The position numbers were made by a program, and so were the translations under genes. The notes below the pieces were generated by a model. That model was not told where the DNA came from. It was given only the letters and a program-made list of their open reading frames with translations, and did no database searches. From Cyclobacteriaceae bacterium (GTDB lineage: Bacteria > Bacteroidota > Bacteroidia > Cytophagales > Cyclobacteriaceae), in contig JANXYC010000125.1 of NCBI GenBank assembly GCA_025350305.1, positions 1 through 58,713 of the forward strand: 58,713 bases of DNA, written 5' to 3'. Shown here piece by piece: positions 7,583 to 14,598 of the stretch (position 1 is its first letter; every line of letters begins with the position of its first letter).

Positions 7583-8222
7583 ATGAATGAAAAAGAATTT
7601 GTCAAGCAAATGTTGAAGAACCGCAGGGAAGCTGAAAAAGCGGATGAAGAATTTCGCATGCAAAAAATACCGGTGCGCATCAAACTGATATTAGAGGGAT
7701 TCAGAAGCGATCAATCAGATTTCATAATATCTCCGGACATAAGAATTACAAGGGCACCGATAAAATGATCTCACAAGGCTTTCAACTCTATGGCCAACAT
7801 TTCATGATATTTTCCAAAAGAGGCCTTGGTTTGCATTGATTGCTCGTAGATTCTTCTATTCCACATTGAAGTTTTCCTGGGAGGATAAACTAATAGATTT
7901 ATTCATATCACTGGAAGCACTACTAATTCCGGAGAAAAGTGGTACTAAAAAAGATAAGTTAGCCGCTAGAGTCGCTCTATTGCTAGGAGATAAATATTCA
8001 GATGGGGAAGCTGAAGGAATTATACTTCAGAGCTATGAATTGCGGAACAACATTGTGCACGGGACTCCTTTCAAAACTGATCCGATTATTGAAACTCTTG
8101 TTGAAGACCTGTCCGATGTGGTAAAATCAGTGCTTCATGTTTATATGGAGAAGTACCCTGGGCTCAATTCAAAGCAGTTGGTTTCCCAACTTAAATTGCT
8201 AAGTCATAAAAGGGGCAAGTAG
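7583..8222 (+). pseudogene. Apea-like HEPN-domain gene, internally deleted
   Basis: Two reading frames appear to be the ends of one gene. 7583-7768 gives a charged N-terminus followed by VRIKLILEGFRSDQSDFIISP, resembling the beta-rich N-terminal region of large Apea-like HEPN proteins. 7764-8222, open without a good start, gives WFALIARRFFYSTLKFSWEDKLIDLFISLEALL, then LRNNIVHG: the HEPN helical core with its R-x4-H catalytic motif. Full-length relatives have a few hundred more residues between these blocks. The simplest reading is a large deletion joining the ends out of frame near 7765. HEPN proteins of this type are usually RNases of defence or toxin-antitoxin systems. If translated from TTG 7836, only the HEPN core (128 residues) would be made. 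Confidence 0.6.
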
Positions 8223-8428
8223 CTTTCAGAGGTCCTCATGCACCGGATTAATGAGCGTTTCCATATTCTGGCGGTTTGTTGTGAGCAAAATTTCGGCAAA
8301 AAGACCTTTAATTTGCCAAAGTTTTGATCGCTTTGAATGAGTTCTTGTCCAACAATTTAGTGGAAAAGGCATATCTCTGGAAATGAAATAATGAGTTTTG
8401 CGCAGAATCCAACATCCGGATTTGACTA

Positions 8429-9248
8429 TCAATATCTTTCTGTTGCGAATCTACGTTTTATTAGTTCAATTTTTATTTTCTCAGTTGTTGATGCGGATTG
8501 TTCTCTCTCTTTGGCTGGCTTGTCTAGACAAATTCCAAGTCCATATTTATGGTCGATGAACTTATCCGTATTCTGATATATTTCAAAAAAAATAAGACCC
8601 ACATCCTCATTAAGCCCCTCATTCCAAGGGATACTATATAGTCTCTCAACGAACTCCCCTTTTCCAAATCTGTGAAGGGTACTTGGAGTTTTTAACTTTC
8701 TTCCGTCGTGAAGCATGTAAAATTGTAAGAAAGACTTTGCTAAATCCTAAGTCAAGATACTTGTTTGCTTGGATCACTCCTTCTGAAATATTTTGCGCCC
8801 CGTTAATTTTAGATTCGTCTTCATTTATTGCCTCAACCTTTACTCTTTTACATTCAATTGCAATCGACTTGTTAAGTTTTATTGGATCAAAGAGTAATAT
8901 ATCAATATCTCCTGGTTTGCCTCGATCTGGAGTAAATGGTCTCTCTAGCCTTCGAAGGTTAGTAACGCGGGATGGGTCATCAAACAACTTCGAAATGAAA
9001 AAATTACGTCTACTATCATTATTCAAAATCCAATCCGTTATCTCATCCTCGGTGTAGTCCCTAACGCTCTTCGTGCCATCACTTTCCTCTTTAAAACAAT
9101 TAGTAGTTTCTCCTTTGATTTGCTGCCTGTCAGAATGTAACAGATCTAAGGCCTTGTATCTTCTAAAGAATGTAGACTTTCTTATTTGCTGGGAGAAAGA
9201 CTCAAACAGGATCGAGCGCGAAACGCCGGTGGAGATTATTGCACTCAA
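8429..9248 (-). pseudogene. PD-(D/E)XK nuclease-like gene with one frameshift
   Basis: The 5' frame (start about 9248 or later, running to 8646) contains KPGDIDILLFDP, then KSIAIECKRVKVE. This D...(E)xK pair fits a PD-(D/E)XK nuclease core, and it continues to QANKYLDLGFSKVFL. The 3' part of the protein continues in another frame (LHDGRKLKTPSTLHRFGKGEF to a stop at 8429). The switch lies near 8720-8730 and is repaired by removing one base, joining SKVFL to QFYMLHDGR without loss. It is thus one gene of about 265 codons broken by a single-base change. The exact start is uncertain because the first 20 codons overlap a relic read on the other strand. Such nucleases are typical of restriction or phage-defence islands. 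A sequencing error cannot be excluded. Confidence 0.6.
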
Positions 9249-9291
9249 GGATGTACTGAAGAAAATCAGACAGCAATTAAATTGAAGTTAT

Positions 9292-9435
9292 ATGAAAGTC
9301 GAGATTAGAAAAGTGAGTCAAACTGAAGACAAAAAACATTACCGGATCACCACGCCGGTGGAAGTAAATAACGAGAATGAATTACGATATCAGAAACAAG
9401 TAGCTCAAGTGATCAATGATGAGTACCATAGCTGA
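9292..9435 (+). CDS. Small ORF, 47 residues, unknown
   Basis: ATG at 9292 encodes a hydrophilic protein that begins MKVEIRKVSQTEDKKHYRIT, followed by TPVEVNNENELRYQKQVAQV. Composition looks like a real folded small protein (alternating charged and hydrophobic positions, beta then helix), and a purine-rich stretch precedes the start. I know no family. The open frame just upstream (ending at 9285) finishes with a similar phrase (ETPVEIIALKDVLKKIRQQLN), which may be the end of a lost gene. It lies ahead of the DUF6922/AbiEii pair. Confidence 0.4.
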   Translation: MKVEIRKVSQTEDKKHYRITTPVEVNNENELRYQKQVAQVINDEYHS

Positions 9436-9519
9436 GAAACAAATTCTGAATCACTCAACACCTGGTTGCTGCATGTGGCCAGGAAACCTAAGCCAACAGT
9501 ATTAATTTGTCAGAAGAAG

Positions 9520-9527
9520 TATCTTTG
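9520..9527 (+). promoter_or_regulatory. TATCTTTG -7 element of small ORF A
   Basis: TATCTTTG matches the Bacteroidota sigma-ABfr -7 consensus TAnnTTTG. The ATG follows only 7 bases later, so the transcript would be leaderless or nearly so. The same cassette recurs before the DUF6922 gene and before small ORF B. A TTTG -33 box at standard spacing is not obvious. Confidence 0.5.
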
Positions 9528-9534
9528 GTAGGTC

Positions 9535-9690
9535 ATGATTAAACCAATTCTATACGAACGAATAGAGCAAAAAAATGAGATAGAAAGAAATCTCTTTTCA
9601 AGACTTACTCCCAAGGAGCGTTGCGCCATGGCAAAGTCGTGGATGAAGCTTATGTCTCAAATTGCCAAAGCAGGCTACTGGAAGCGGTAG
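9535..9690 (+). CDS. Small ORF A, 51 residues, paralogue of the ORF at 10931
   Basis: The protein begins MIKPILYERIEQKNEIERNL and continues FSRLTPKER. For its first 29 codons it is nearly identical to the ORF at 10931 (MIKLILYERIEQKNEIEREL). After that the two diverge in this frame, but the next frame of copy A (RHGKVVDEAYVSNCQ) again resembles copy B (RHAARQILDEVYSLYKQ). Copy A has therefore probably suffered a frameshift at about codon 29, and its last 22 residues are likely novel. The family is unknown to me; the shape is a short charged helix pair. It lies upstream of the DUF6922/AbiEii pair and shares promoter layout with it. Confidence 0.45.
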   Translation: MIKPILYERIEQKNEIERNLFSRLTPKERCAMAKSWMKLMSQIAKAGYWKR

Positions 9691-9780
9691 CTGTAGAGGG
9701 AAAACCGCAAAGCCGAACTTTGCTTAGAAAAAATGGGTTTATTGTTAGGTCTTTGGTTCCCCATCTCGAAAAGAGGTTTG

Positions 9781-9788
9781 TATCTTTG
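9781..9788 (+). promoter_or_regulatory. TATCTTTG -7 element of the DUF6922/AbiEii pair
   Basis: TATCTTTG stands 6 bases before ATG 9795, the same layout as at 9520 and 10916. Its position supports 9795 rather than 9621 as the antitoxin start, and predicts a leaderless message. Confidence 0.5.
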
Positions 9789-9794
9789 GCATTT

Positions 9795-10124
9795 ATGATT
9801 CAGGAAAATATGCAGATTCCTTCAGAAGAAAGAGATAAGCTTTCAGCGATGTTATTTTGGGATGTCCCCCAGGATAAAGGGAACATTAACCGCATCATCG
9901 AGAATAATCCCGATTGGCTCATCGAGCGAGCCTTTGAACGGGGTACGTTGCGAGACGTAGTCCTGGTGATGAGGTGGTACGGCAATGATAAAGTGAAGGA
10001 AACGCTGCGCAATGCTGAAAGTCTTTCAAAACTTTGTGTTGGATTTTCCTGTGCGCTTCTTGGAATGGAAAAGACTGATTTCAAATGTTACAACTACCAG
10101 CGGTCAAACCTGATCTATTATTAA
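9795..10124 (+). CDS. DUF6922 protein, probable antitoxin partner of the AbiEii-like toxin
   Basis: The 109-residue protein contains the DUF6922 pattern: LFWDVPQDKGNINRIIENNPDWLIERAFERGTLRDVVLVMRWYG, then LCVGFSCALLGMEKTDFKCYN. The family is short, cytoplasmic and commonly encoded directly upstream of nucleotidyltransferase toxins in Bacteroidota. It probably takes the place of AbiEi in a type IV-like toxin-antitoxin pair. An open frame reaches back to TTG 9621, but that upstream part translates the tail of small ORF A; the -7 element at 9781 and ATG 9795 fit better. Its end overlaps the toxin start by 40 bases in a different frame, implying coupled translation. It appears complete and intact. 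Confidence 0.72.
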   Translation: MIQENMQIPSEERDKLSAMLFWDVPQDKGNINRIIENNPDWLIERAFERGTLRDVVLVMRWYGNDKVKETLRNAESLSKLCVGFSCALLGMEKTDFKCYNYQRSNLIYY

Positions 10125-10819
10125 TTGCAAAGAGGGCTCAAGCACTGCCCGCACTAAAAGACTTTTTGCTTGTTGGTGGCACCAATATAGCTCTGCGATT
10201 AGGTCACCGTTTGTCGCTCGACGTGGATCTGTTCATTGATAAAGAATTTGACATCCAGGGCGCTGTTGCGGCTGTGGCAAAGGAGTTCAAAATTACTGAA
10301 GGGGAATTGTTTCAAATTCAGGAAAATGGCTTTGCTACGGTTATACCGGAGTACAGGATAAAGCTCGATGTGTTTCAAACAGATATGAGCATGAATCTGC
10401 CGGCCCTGATGGACGGCGGACTACGGTTGGCAAACTTGCTTGATGTTGCGGCCATGAAAATGGAAGCTATGGTGTCCCGAAGGGAAAAGAAAGATTACAT
10501 TGATATGTACTTTATCTTCAGGCAAGAGGACCCGCTTGGATGCCTTGATCATTTTCACAAGCTTAATCATTTGTGCAGCCCAAAAAGTGTAGCATTTGCG
10601 CTCGAAGAGGCGATGACTGCGGCCGAAAATAAATCGGAGATGCCGAAAATGCTGAAGGCTTTTGATTGGAGACAGGCCGATGTGTTTTTAAAACAGGTTA
10701 GCAGTAATTATCTGAAAAAAAAAACAAAAGAAGTTGAATCTGAACTGGACAGATCAAAAAACGAGGCCTCAGCGAAAAAACTGAAACCAAAGGACAAGGA
10801 CCAGGAAATGTCTTTGTAA
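10085..10819 (+). CDS. AbiEii-type nucleotidyltransferase toxin
   Basis: A 244-residue member of the AbiEii/AbiGii nucleotidyltransferase family (minimal NTase fold). It has LLVGGTNIALRLGHRLSLDVDLF (GG...S-x-D-x-D, the NTP and metal-binding motif, about residues 28-50). The third acidic position follows in RIKLDVFQTD (about 95), and then LANLLDVAAMKMEAMVSRREKKDYIDMYFI (about 115-145). Relatives transfer nucleotides, for example to tRNA, and block growth on phage infection. The last 35 residues are a lysine- and glutamate-rich tail, longer than usual. It overlaps the DUF6922 gene by 40 bases. All key residues are present, so the toxin looks functional even though the genes around it are decayed. 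Substrate not predictable. Confidence 0.85.
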   Translation: MLQLPAVKPDLLLIAKRAQALPALKDFLLVGGTNIALRLGHRLSLDVDLFIDKEFDIQGAVAAVAKEFKITEGELFQIQENGFATVIPEYRIKLDVFQTDMSMNLPALMDGGLRLANLLDVAAMKMEAMVSRREKKDYIDMYFIFRQEDPLGCLDHFHKLNHLCSPKSVAFALEEAMTAAENKSEMPKMLKAFDWRQADVFLKQVSSNYLKKKTKEVESELDRSKNEASAKKLKPKDKDQEMSL

Positions 10820-10915
10820 AAGGGAAAGATTCCGTCCCGGCAGGGGAAAGACCGATCTTTGCTTCAAAAAAATGAGGTAGTTTAATAGATCATTCATGCA
10901 CTGGAAAATCGTTGG

Positions 10916-10923
10916 TATCTTTG
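10916..10923 (+). promoter_or_regulatory. TATCTTTG -7 element of small ORF B
   Basis: Third copy of the cassette TATCTTTG-N7-ATG. Bases on both sides (GGTATCTTTG...TCATGAT) match the copy at 9520, so promoter and gene were duplicated together. Confidence 0.5.
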
Positions 10924-10930
10924 TTAAATC

Positions 10931-11110
10931 ATGATCAAGCTGATTTTATACGAGCGTATAGAGCAAAAAAATGAAATCGAACGGGAGCTATTTTCAAAAT
11001 TGACTCCCGAGGAACGTCATGCGGCCCGCCAGATCCTGGACGAAGTTTATAGCCTCTATAAACAAGTCCGGAAGGAGGAGGACCCTAAAATGAACAAAGA
11101 TCTCGCCTAA
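10931..11110 (+). CDS. Small ORF B, 59 residues, intact paralogue of ORF A
   Basis: The protein starts MIKLILYERIEQKNEIEREL, then FSKLTPEERHAARQILDEVY, and ends in a charged tail. It is predicted all-helical and cytoplasmic. This copy appears to preserve the frame that copy A (9535) has lost. With copy A it brackets the DUF6922/AbiEii pair as a direct repeat about 1.4 kb apart. I do not know a named family. Its tight association with the toxin pair suggests either an accessory component or the footprint of a tandem duplication. Confidence 0.55.
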   Translation: MIKLILYERIEQKNEIERELFSKLTPEERHAARQILDEVYSLYKQVRKEEDPKMNKDLA

Positions 11111-11133
11111 TACTTTATACGCCTTACGGAGGG

Positions 11134-11808
11134 TCAGCTTATCAGTTTAGAGATCAACTCATTCCCGAAAATGCTGCACGTAAAAACAAAGTCGTTGAAA
11201 TCGCGAAAGCTTAATTCCACTTTACTGTTTAGTCCAAACGTTTTAGACCTTTCATCTATTTTGAAATTTATTTGTTGACCTTCGTTTTTGAATGGCTTGG
11301 TGAGCTCTACCTCACCTCCTTGGACGTTATGAGTAAGCGCTAATCTCTTGTATTTCAACTCCATCAAATTATTATCGGTGTTATCAATATCATGTGATGA
11401 AACAATTCCATTTCGATGGACAAGACAATTACGTAACCTATTCAGTGATAAGATATTCTTCTCATACATTAAAGGCTCTTTCAAATACTTTCTTTCTCCC
11501 AGTTGAGAAAGAAGATCTGGTATTCCAAGTCTTTGAGATTTTTTCCGAGTTTCAGCGCCGATTTTATTAAATTCATCAATGCTGTTTATTTCGTTGACTG
11601 ATTTGGCAATTGCGCCGAACCAGTGAGCCTCAATCAATGTGAGATTTACTCCTTTTATAAGATCCTCCGTTCCCTTTCTTATTAACCAATTCTTATAATT
11701 GCTTCGCCTAACTTCAATTGTCTCTTTTTTATCGTCGACGTTATAGATAAAAAAACTCTCGTTATTTTCGAGATCATGAGGATCAGGAAGGGTCGTTATC
11801 CCTTCCAA
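11134..11808 (-). CDS. Hypothetical protein with HEPN-like RNxxxH motif
   Basis: A 224-residue protein with no membrane segment. The middle is helical, and LSLNRLRNCLVHRNG (about residues 124-138) contains R-N-x3-H, the catalytic signature of HEPN RNases and of Apea/MAE_28990-type HEPN proteins, with a long preceding helix as expected. The C-terminal third is beta-rich (GGEVELTKPF, then SKVELSFRDFNDFVF). I cannot place it in a named family. It lies convergent to small ORF B at the end of a defence-type cluster. Composition is AT-rich like its neighbours. The start at 11808 is the only ATG near the top of the frame, but an in-frame downstream start is possible. Confidence 0.5.
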   Translation of the reverse strand: MEGITTLPDPHDLENNESFFIYNVDDKKETIEVRRSNYKNWLIRKGTEDLIKGVNLTLIEAHWFGAIAKSVNEINSIDEFNKIGAETRKKSQRLGIPDLLSQLGERKYLKEPLMYEKNILSLNRLRNCLVHRNGIVSSHDIDNTDNNLMELKYKRLALTHNVQGGEVELTKPFKNEGQQINFKIDERSKTFGLNSKVELSFRDFNDFVFTCSIFGNELISKLIS

Positions 11809-11923
11809 GCTTTGAAGACCGAATAAGGTATTATTTGCTGAATTTGCTAATACGTTGCAACGGTTGCAGTACCTCTTTTACATAAATCCTCATGGCAATT
11901 TTTTTATTCGCTGTGAATTTCAC

Positions 11924-12374
11924 TTATGGCGTGTCCCTAAATAAGCGCTCGCTTGACAAAGCAAATAAAAAAGGGTCACCAACATTGTATCGCAAGTGGT
12001 AGTCACACGTATAACATTTAAACCAAGTGATATATTTGAACTCCTCCTTTTTAAACGGAGAAGGCATGTCAAATCCATAAACCACTAGGGACTTTTCTCC
12101 ACAGCAAGGACAATTTTTTACCTCCTTGGCCTCTGAGTGATCAGTCTTTTCTGCATTCGCAAACCTTCGCCCTCTTCCTTTAGGATCCTTATAATTATAT
12201 TCATAAAGTCGCTTGAATGTTTTTCCTTACAAACAGGTTCATATTTAAATTAGCACGACCAAGTTCCTTGAGATGACCGATGTAGAGTAAATTGAAATAA
12301 GTCTCATCCTTTTTCTCTCGATTTTTGAAATCTTCAAATTCGAACTTTACTTCCAAGAAGCGTTCGACACAAAT
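11924..12374 (-). pseudogene. Zinc-ribbon protein gene with a frameshift
   Basis: On the minus strand one frame from 12374 reads VERFLEVKFEFEDFKNR, later YFNLLYIGHLKELGRANLNMNLFV, then breaks. The next frame continues TFKRLYEYNYKDPKGRGRRF, then VKNCPCCGEKSLVVYGFDM, then FKCYTCDYHLRYNVGDPFLF, to a stop at 11924. The CPxCG...CYTC spacing is a plausible treble-clef or zinc-ribbon site, so the downstream frame is real coding sequence. The switch lies at a run of five A/T bases near 12220-12230. Upstream of 12374 the frame is closed and other relic DNA begins, so the gene is both 5'-truncated and frameshifted. No known family. Alternatively the zinc-ribbon part alone (about 95 codons) could be a separate gene without a good start. 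Confidence 0.5.
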
Positions 12375-12500
12375 TTATTGGGCGCGTGGCGCATGATTAA
12401 GCTTTTTACACCCCTACTTCAAAAAAGCAGTCAAGGAAGAATTGTGAATGTTTCAAGCAGGAAAAGGGTATCTCTTGATTGCATCCGACCCAAAATCTAA
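12351..12500 (+). pseudogene. Short-chain dehydrogenase fragment
   Basis: The plus-strand frame 12351-12500 reads QEAFDTNLLGAWRMIKLFTP, then QGRIVNVSSRKR. This is the central helix-and-strand segment of short-chain dehydrogenases, including the N-V-S-S catalytic-serine strand. The sequence before and after is not dehydrogenase-like, and neither the Rossmann GxxxGxG start nor the YxxxK motif is present. It is about 40 codons of a gene that is normally about 240. It touches the truncated zinc-ribbon relic, marking a breakpoint near 12360. Confidence 0.65.
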
Positions 12501-12605
12501 CGAGTAATTTGAATCGTTTCAGGATGTAGACTAAAAAGTGCGCCCGAACGTCATTACCTTGAGCCGTTATCGGTACCCTTAATAATAAATTACCTAACCC
12601 TACTC

Positions 12606-14342
12606 ATGAGTAAATCGAAAGTAACCTTATTACAAGTATTTAAAACCATCATTTGGCCAAGAAAAAATATTTTACTGGTTGGATTGCTTTTGATTGTCAT
12701 CAGCAGGTTGGCAGGACTTGTGCTGCCCGGTGCCAGCAAATACCTGATGGACGACGTCATCGCCAAGGGTAATGTGGAAATGCTCAAGTTGGTGTTGTTG
12801 GCGGTTGCCGGGGCCGTCCTCATTCAAGCCATCACATCCTACATCCTTACACAGATTTTAAGTGTGGAAGCGCAGCGCCTGATTTCAATACTCCGGTCAA
12901 AAGTGCAGAAGCAGGTGCTTCGTTTGCCGATCCGGTTTTTTGATAACAATAAATCGGGTGCATTGGTGAGTAGAATTATGAACGATGTGGAAGGTGTTCG
13001 TAATTTAGTAGGCACGGGGCTTGTGCAACTTGTGGGGGGTGTTCTTACTTCCGTTATATGCATGGTCCTGTTGATAAAGATCAGTCCCATGATGACACTT
13101 TACGTCCTGGTACCGGTTGCAATTTTTGGATTGATCTCACTCAAGGCCTTTGCGAAAATACGGCCGATCTTCCGGGAACGGGGCAAAATTACGGCCGATG
13201 TTACCGGACGTCTCACCGAAACATTAAATGGTGTACGTGTGATCAAAGGCTTTAATGCGGAGCAGCAGGAAATTAAATCCTTTGAACTTGGAGTTGAAAG
13301 ACTTTTTCTGAATGTGAAGGCGAGTCTGATGTCCACAAGTCTCATCACCAGCTCTGCTACATTTCTCCTGGGCCTGGCCTCAACGGGTATCATGGGTATC
13401 GGAGGATATATGATTATCAATGGTCAATTGACATTTGGTGAGTTTCTTGCTTTCACGCTTTATCTTGGTTTTATGATTGCGCCCATCGTTCAGATGAGCA
13501 ACATTGGCAGTCAGCTGACAGAGGCGTTTGCCGGCCTTGACCGCACCGAAGAGCTGATGAACATGACACCGGAAGATGACGGTACAGTTCGCACCATCAA
13601 GATCGGAGCCATTCTGGGTGATATTGAATTTAAAGATGTGTCGTTTGCATATGAGGAAGGGAAAGAAGTTGTCAGGAATATTACGTTCAGCGCACCATCG
13701 GGATCAGTGACGGCGTTGGTAGGAACCTCCGGATCTGGAAAAACAACTATAGCGGGATTAGCGGCCTCTTTTATGACTCCACAAAGCGGGGTGATCACAG
13801 TGGATGCCGTTGATTTAGCGAAGGTGTCACTGGATAGTTATCGTAGTCAGTTAGGTGTGGTTTTACAAGATGATTTTTTGTTTGAAGGCACGATCCGGGA
13901 AAATATTTTATTCCCAAGGCCGAAGGCTACCGAACAACAAATATTAATTGCTGTGAAGGCAGCTCACGTCCACGAATTTACCGATCGTTTTGAAATGGGA
14001 ATTGATACGTTGATCGGTGAACGTGGTGTAAAACTCTCCGGAGGCCAACGTCAGCGTATTGCGATCGCCCGCGCAATTCTTGCGGACCCACGCATTTTGA
14101 TTCTTGACGAAGCGACGTCCAATCTTGATACCGAGAGCGAAGCATTTATCCAGGAAAGTCTCCGTAGCCTTATGAAAGGCAGGACTACGTTTGTCATCGC
14201 CCACCGTTTGAGCACGATTCGCCAGGCAGATCAGATTTTGGTGGTTGAAAATGGTAACATCGTAGAGCGCGGCAGGCACGAAGAGTTGATTGCTAAGAAG
14301 GGAAGGTACTTTGAGCTGTATACGTATCAGGCAAGGATATGA
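12606..14342 (+). CDS. ABC transporter, fused membrane and ATPase domains (MsbA/MdlB type)
   Basis: A 578-residue half-transporter that would dimerise in the inner membrane and export lipids, drugs or peptides. Residues 15-310 form the six-helix type-1 exporter domain (IFDNNKSGALVSRIMNDVEGV is the family's coupling region). Residues 335-575 are the ATPase: Walker A GTSGSGKTT (about 375), Q-loop LGVVLQDDFLFEG, signature LSGGQRQRIAIARA (about 476), Walker B ILILDEATSNLD (about 497), switch His in VIAHRLSTI. All catalytic residues are present. It begins right after the relic region, so transcription probably starts just upstream of 12606. Substrate is not predictable from sequence. The downstream neighbour is convergent. 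Confidence 0.93.
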   Translation: MSKSKVTLLQVFKTIIWPRKNILLVGLLLIVISRLAGLVLPGASKYLMDDVIAKGNVEMLKLVLLAVAGAVLIQAITSYILTQILSVEAQRLISILRSKVQKQVLRLPIRFFDNNKSGALVSRIMNDVEGVRNLVGTGLVQLVGGVLTSVICMVLLIKISPMMTLYVLVPVAIFGLISLKAFAKIRPIFRERGKITADVTGRLTETLNGVRVIKGFNAEQQEIKSFELGVERLFLNVKASLMSTSLITSSATFLLGLASTGIMGIGGYMIINGQLTFGEFLAFTLYLGFMIAPIVQMSNIGSQLTEAFAGLDRTEELMNMTPEDDGTVRTIKIGAILGDIEFKDVSFAYEEGKEVVRNITFSAPSGSVTALVGTSGSGKTTIAGLAASFMTPQSGVITVDAVDLAKVSLDSYRSQLGVVLQDDFLFEGTIRENILFPRPKATEQQILIAVKAAHVHEFTDRFEMGIDTLIGERGVKLSGGQRQRIAIARAILADPRILILDEATSNLDTESEAFIQESLRSLMKGRTTFVIAHRLSTIRQADQILVVENGNIVERGRHEELIAKKGRYFELYTYQARI

Positions 14343-14354
14343 GGGAAGTTCTGA

Positions 14355-14579
14355 ATAAATGCAGAATAATGAATGTTGAATGCTGAATAATGAATTTAGA
14401 AGTTAGGGCCCGCTTCGATTGACTTACTTCAACTTCTGCATTCAATATTCAATATTCGACATTCGACATTCAATATTCATAATTCAATTCAAACTTCATT
14501 TTGAATTCAGGATAAATGCAGAATAATGAATGTTGAATGCTGAATAATGAATTTAGAAGTTATGGTCCGCTTCGATTGA
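14355..14579. repeat. 68-bp direct repeat with inverted copies between
   Basis: 14355-14422 and 14512-14579 are the same 68 bases with only two differences (AGGGCCCGC versus ATGGTCCGC near the end). Each unit is itself built of words of the GAATGTTGAATGCTGAAT kind. The 90 bases between hold the reverse-complement words (CATTCAATATTCAATATTCGACATTCG). The region separates the convergent ABC exporter and rhaB genes and could form large hairpins. Confidence 0.85.
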
Positions 14580-14598
14580 TGAGGTTGCTCCACTTACT

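Noticed and set aside
8226-8432. 68-codon minus-strand frame
   Set aside because: The last part vaguely recalls a PIN-domain end, but no acidic catalytic residues or start signal; neighbouring frames look equally coding-like. Treated as relic DNA without a call.
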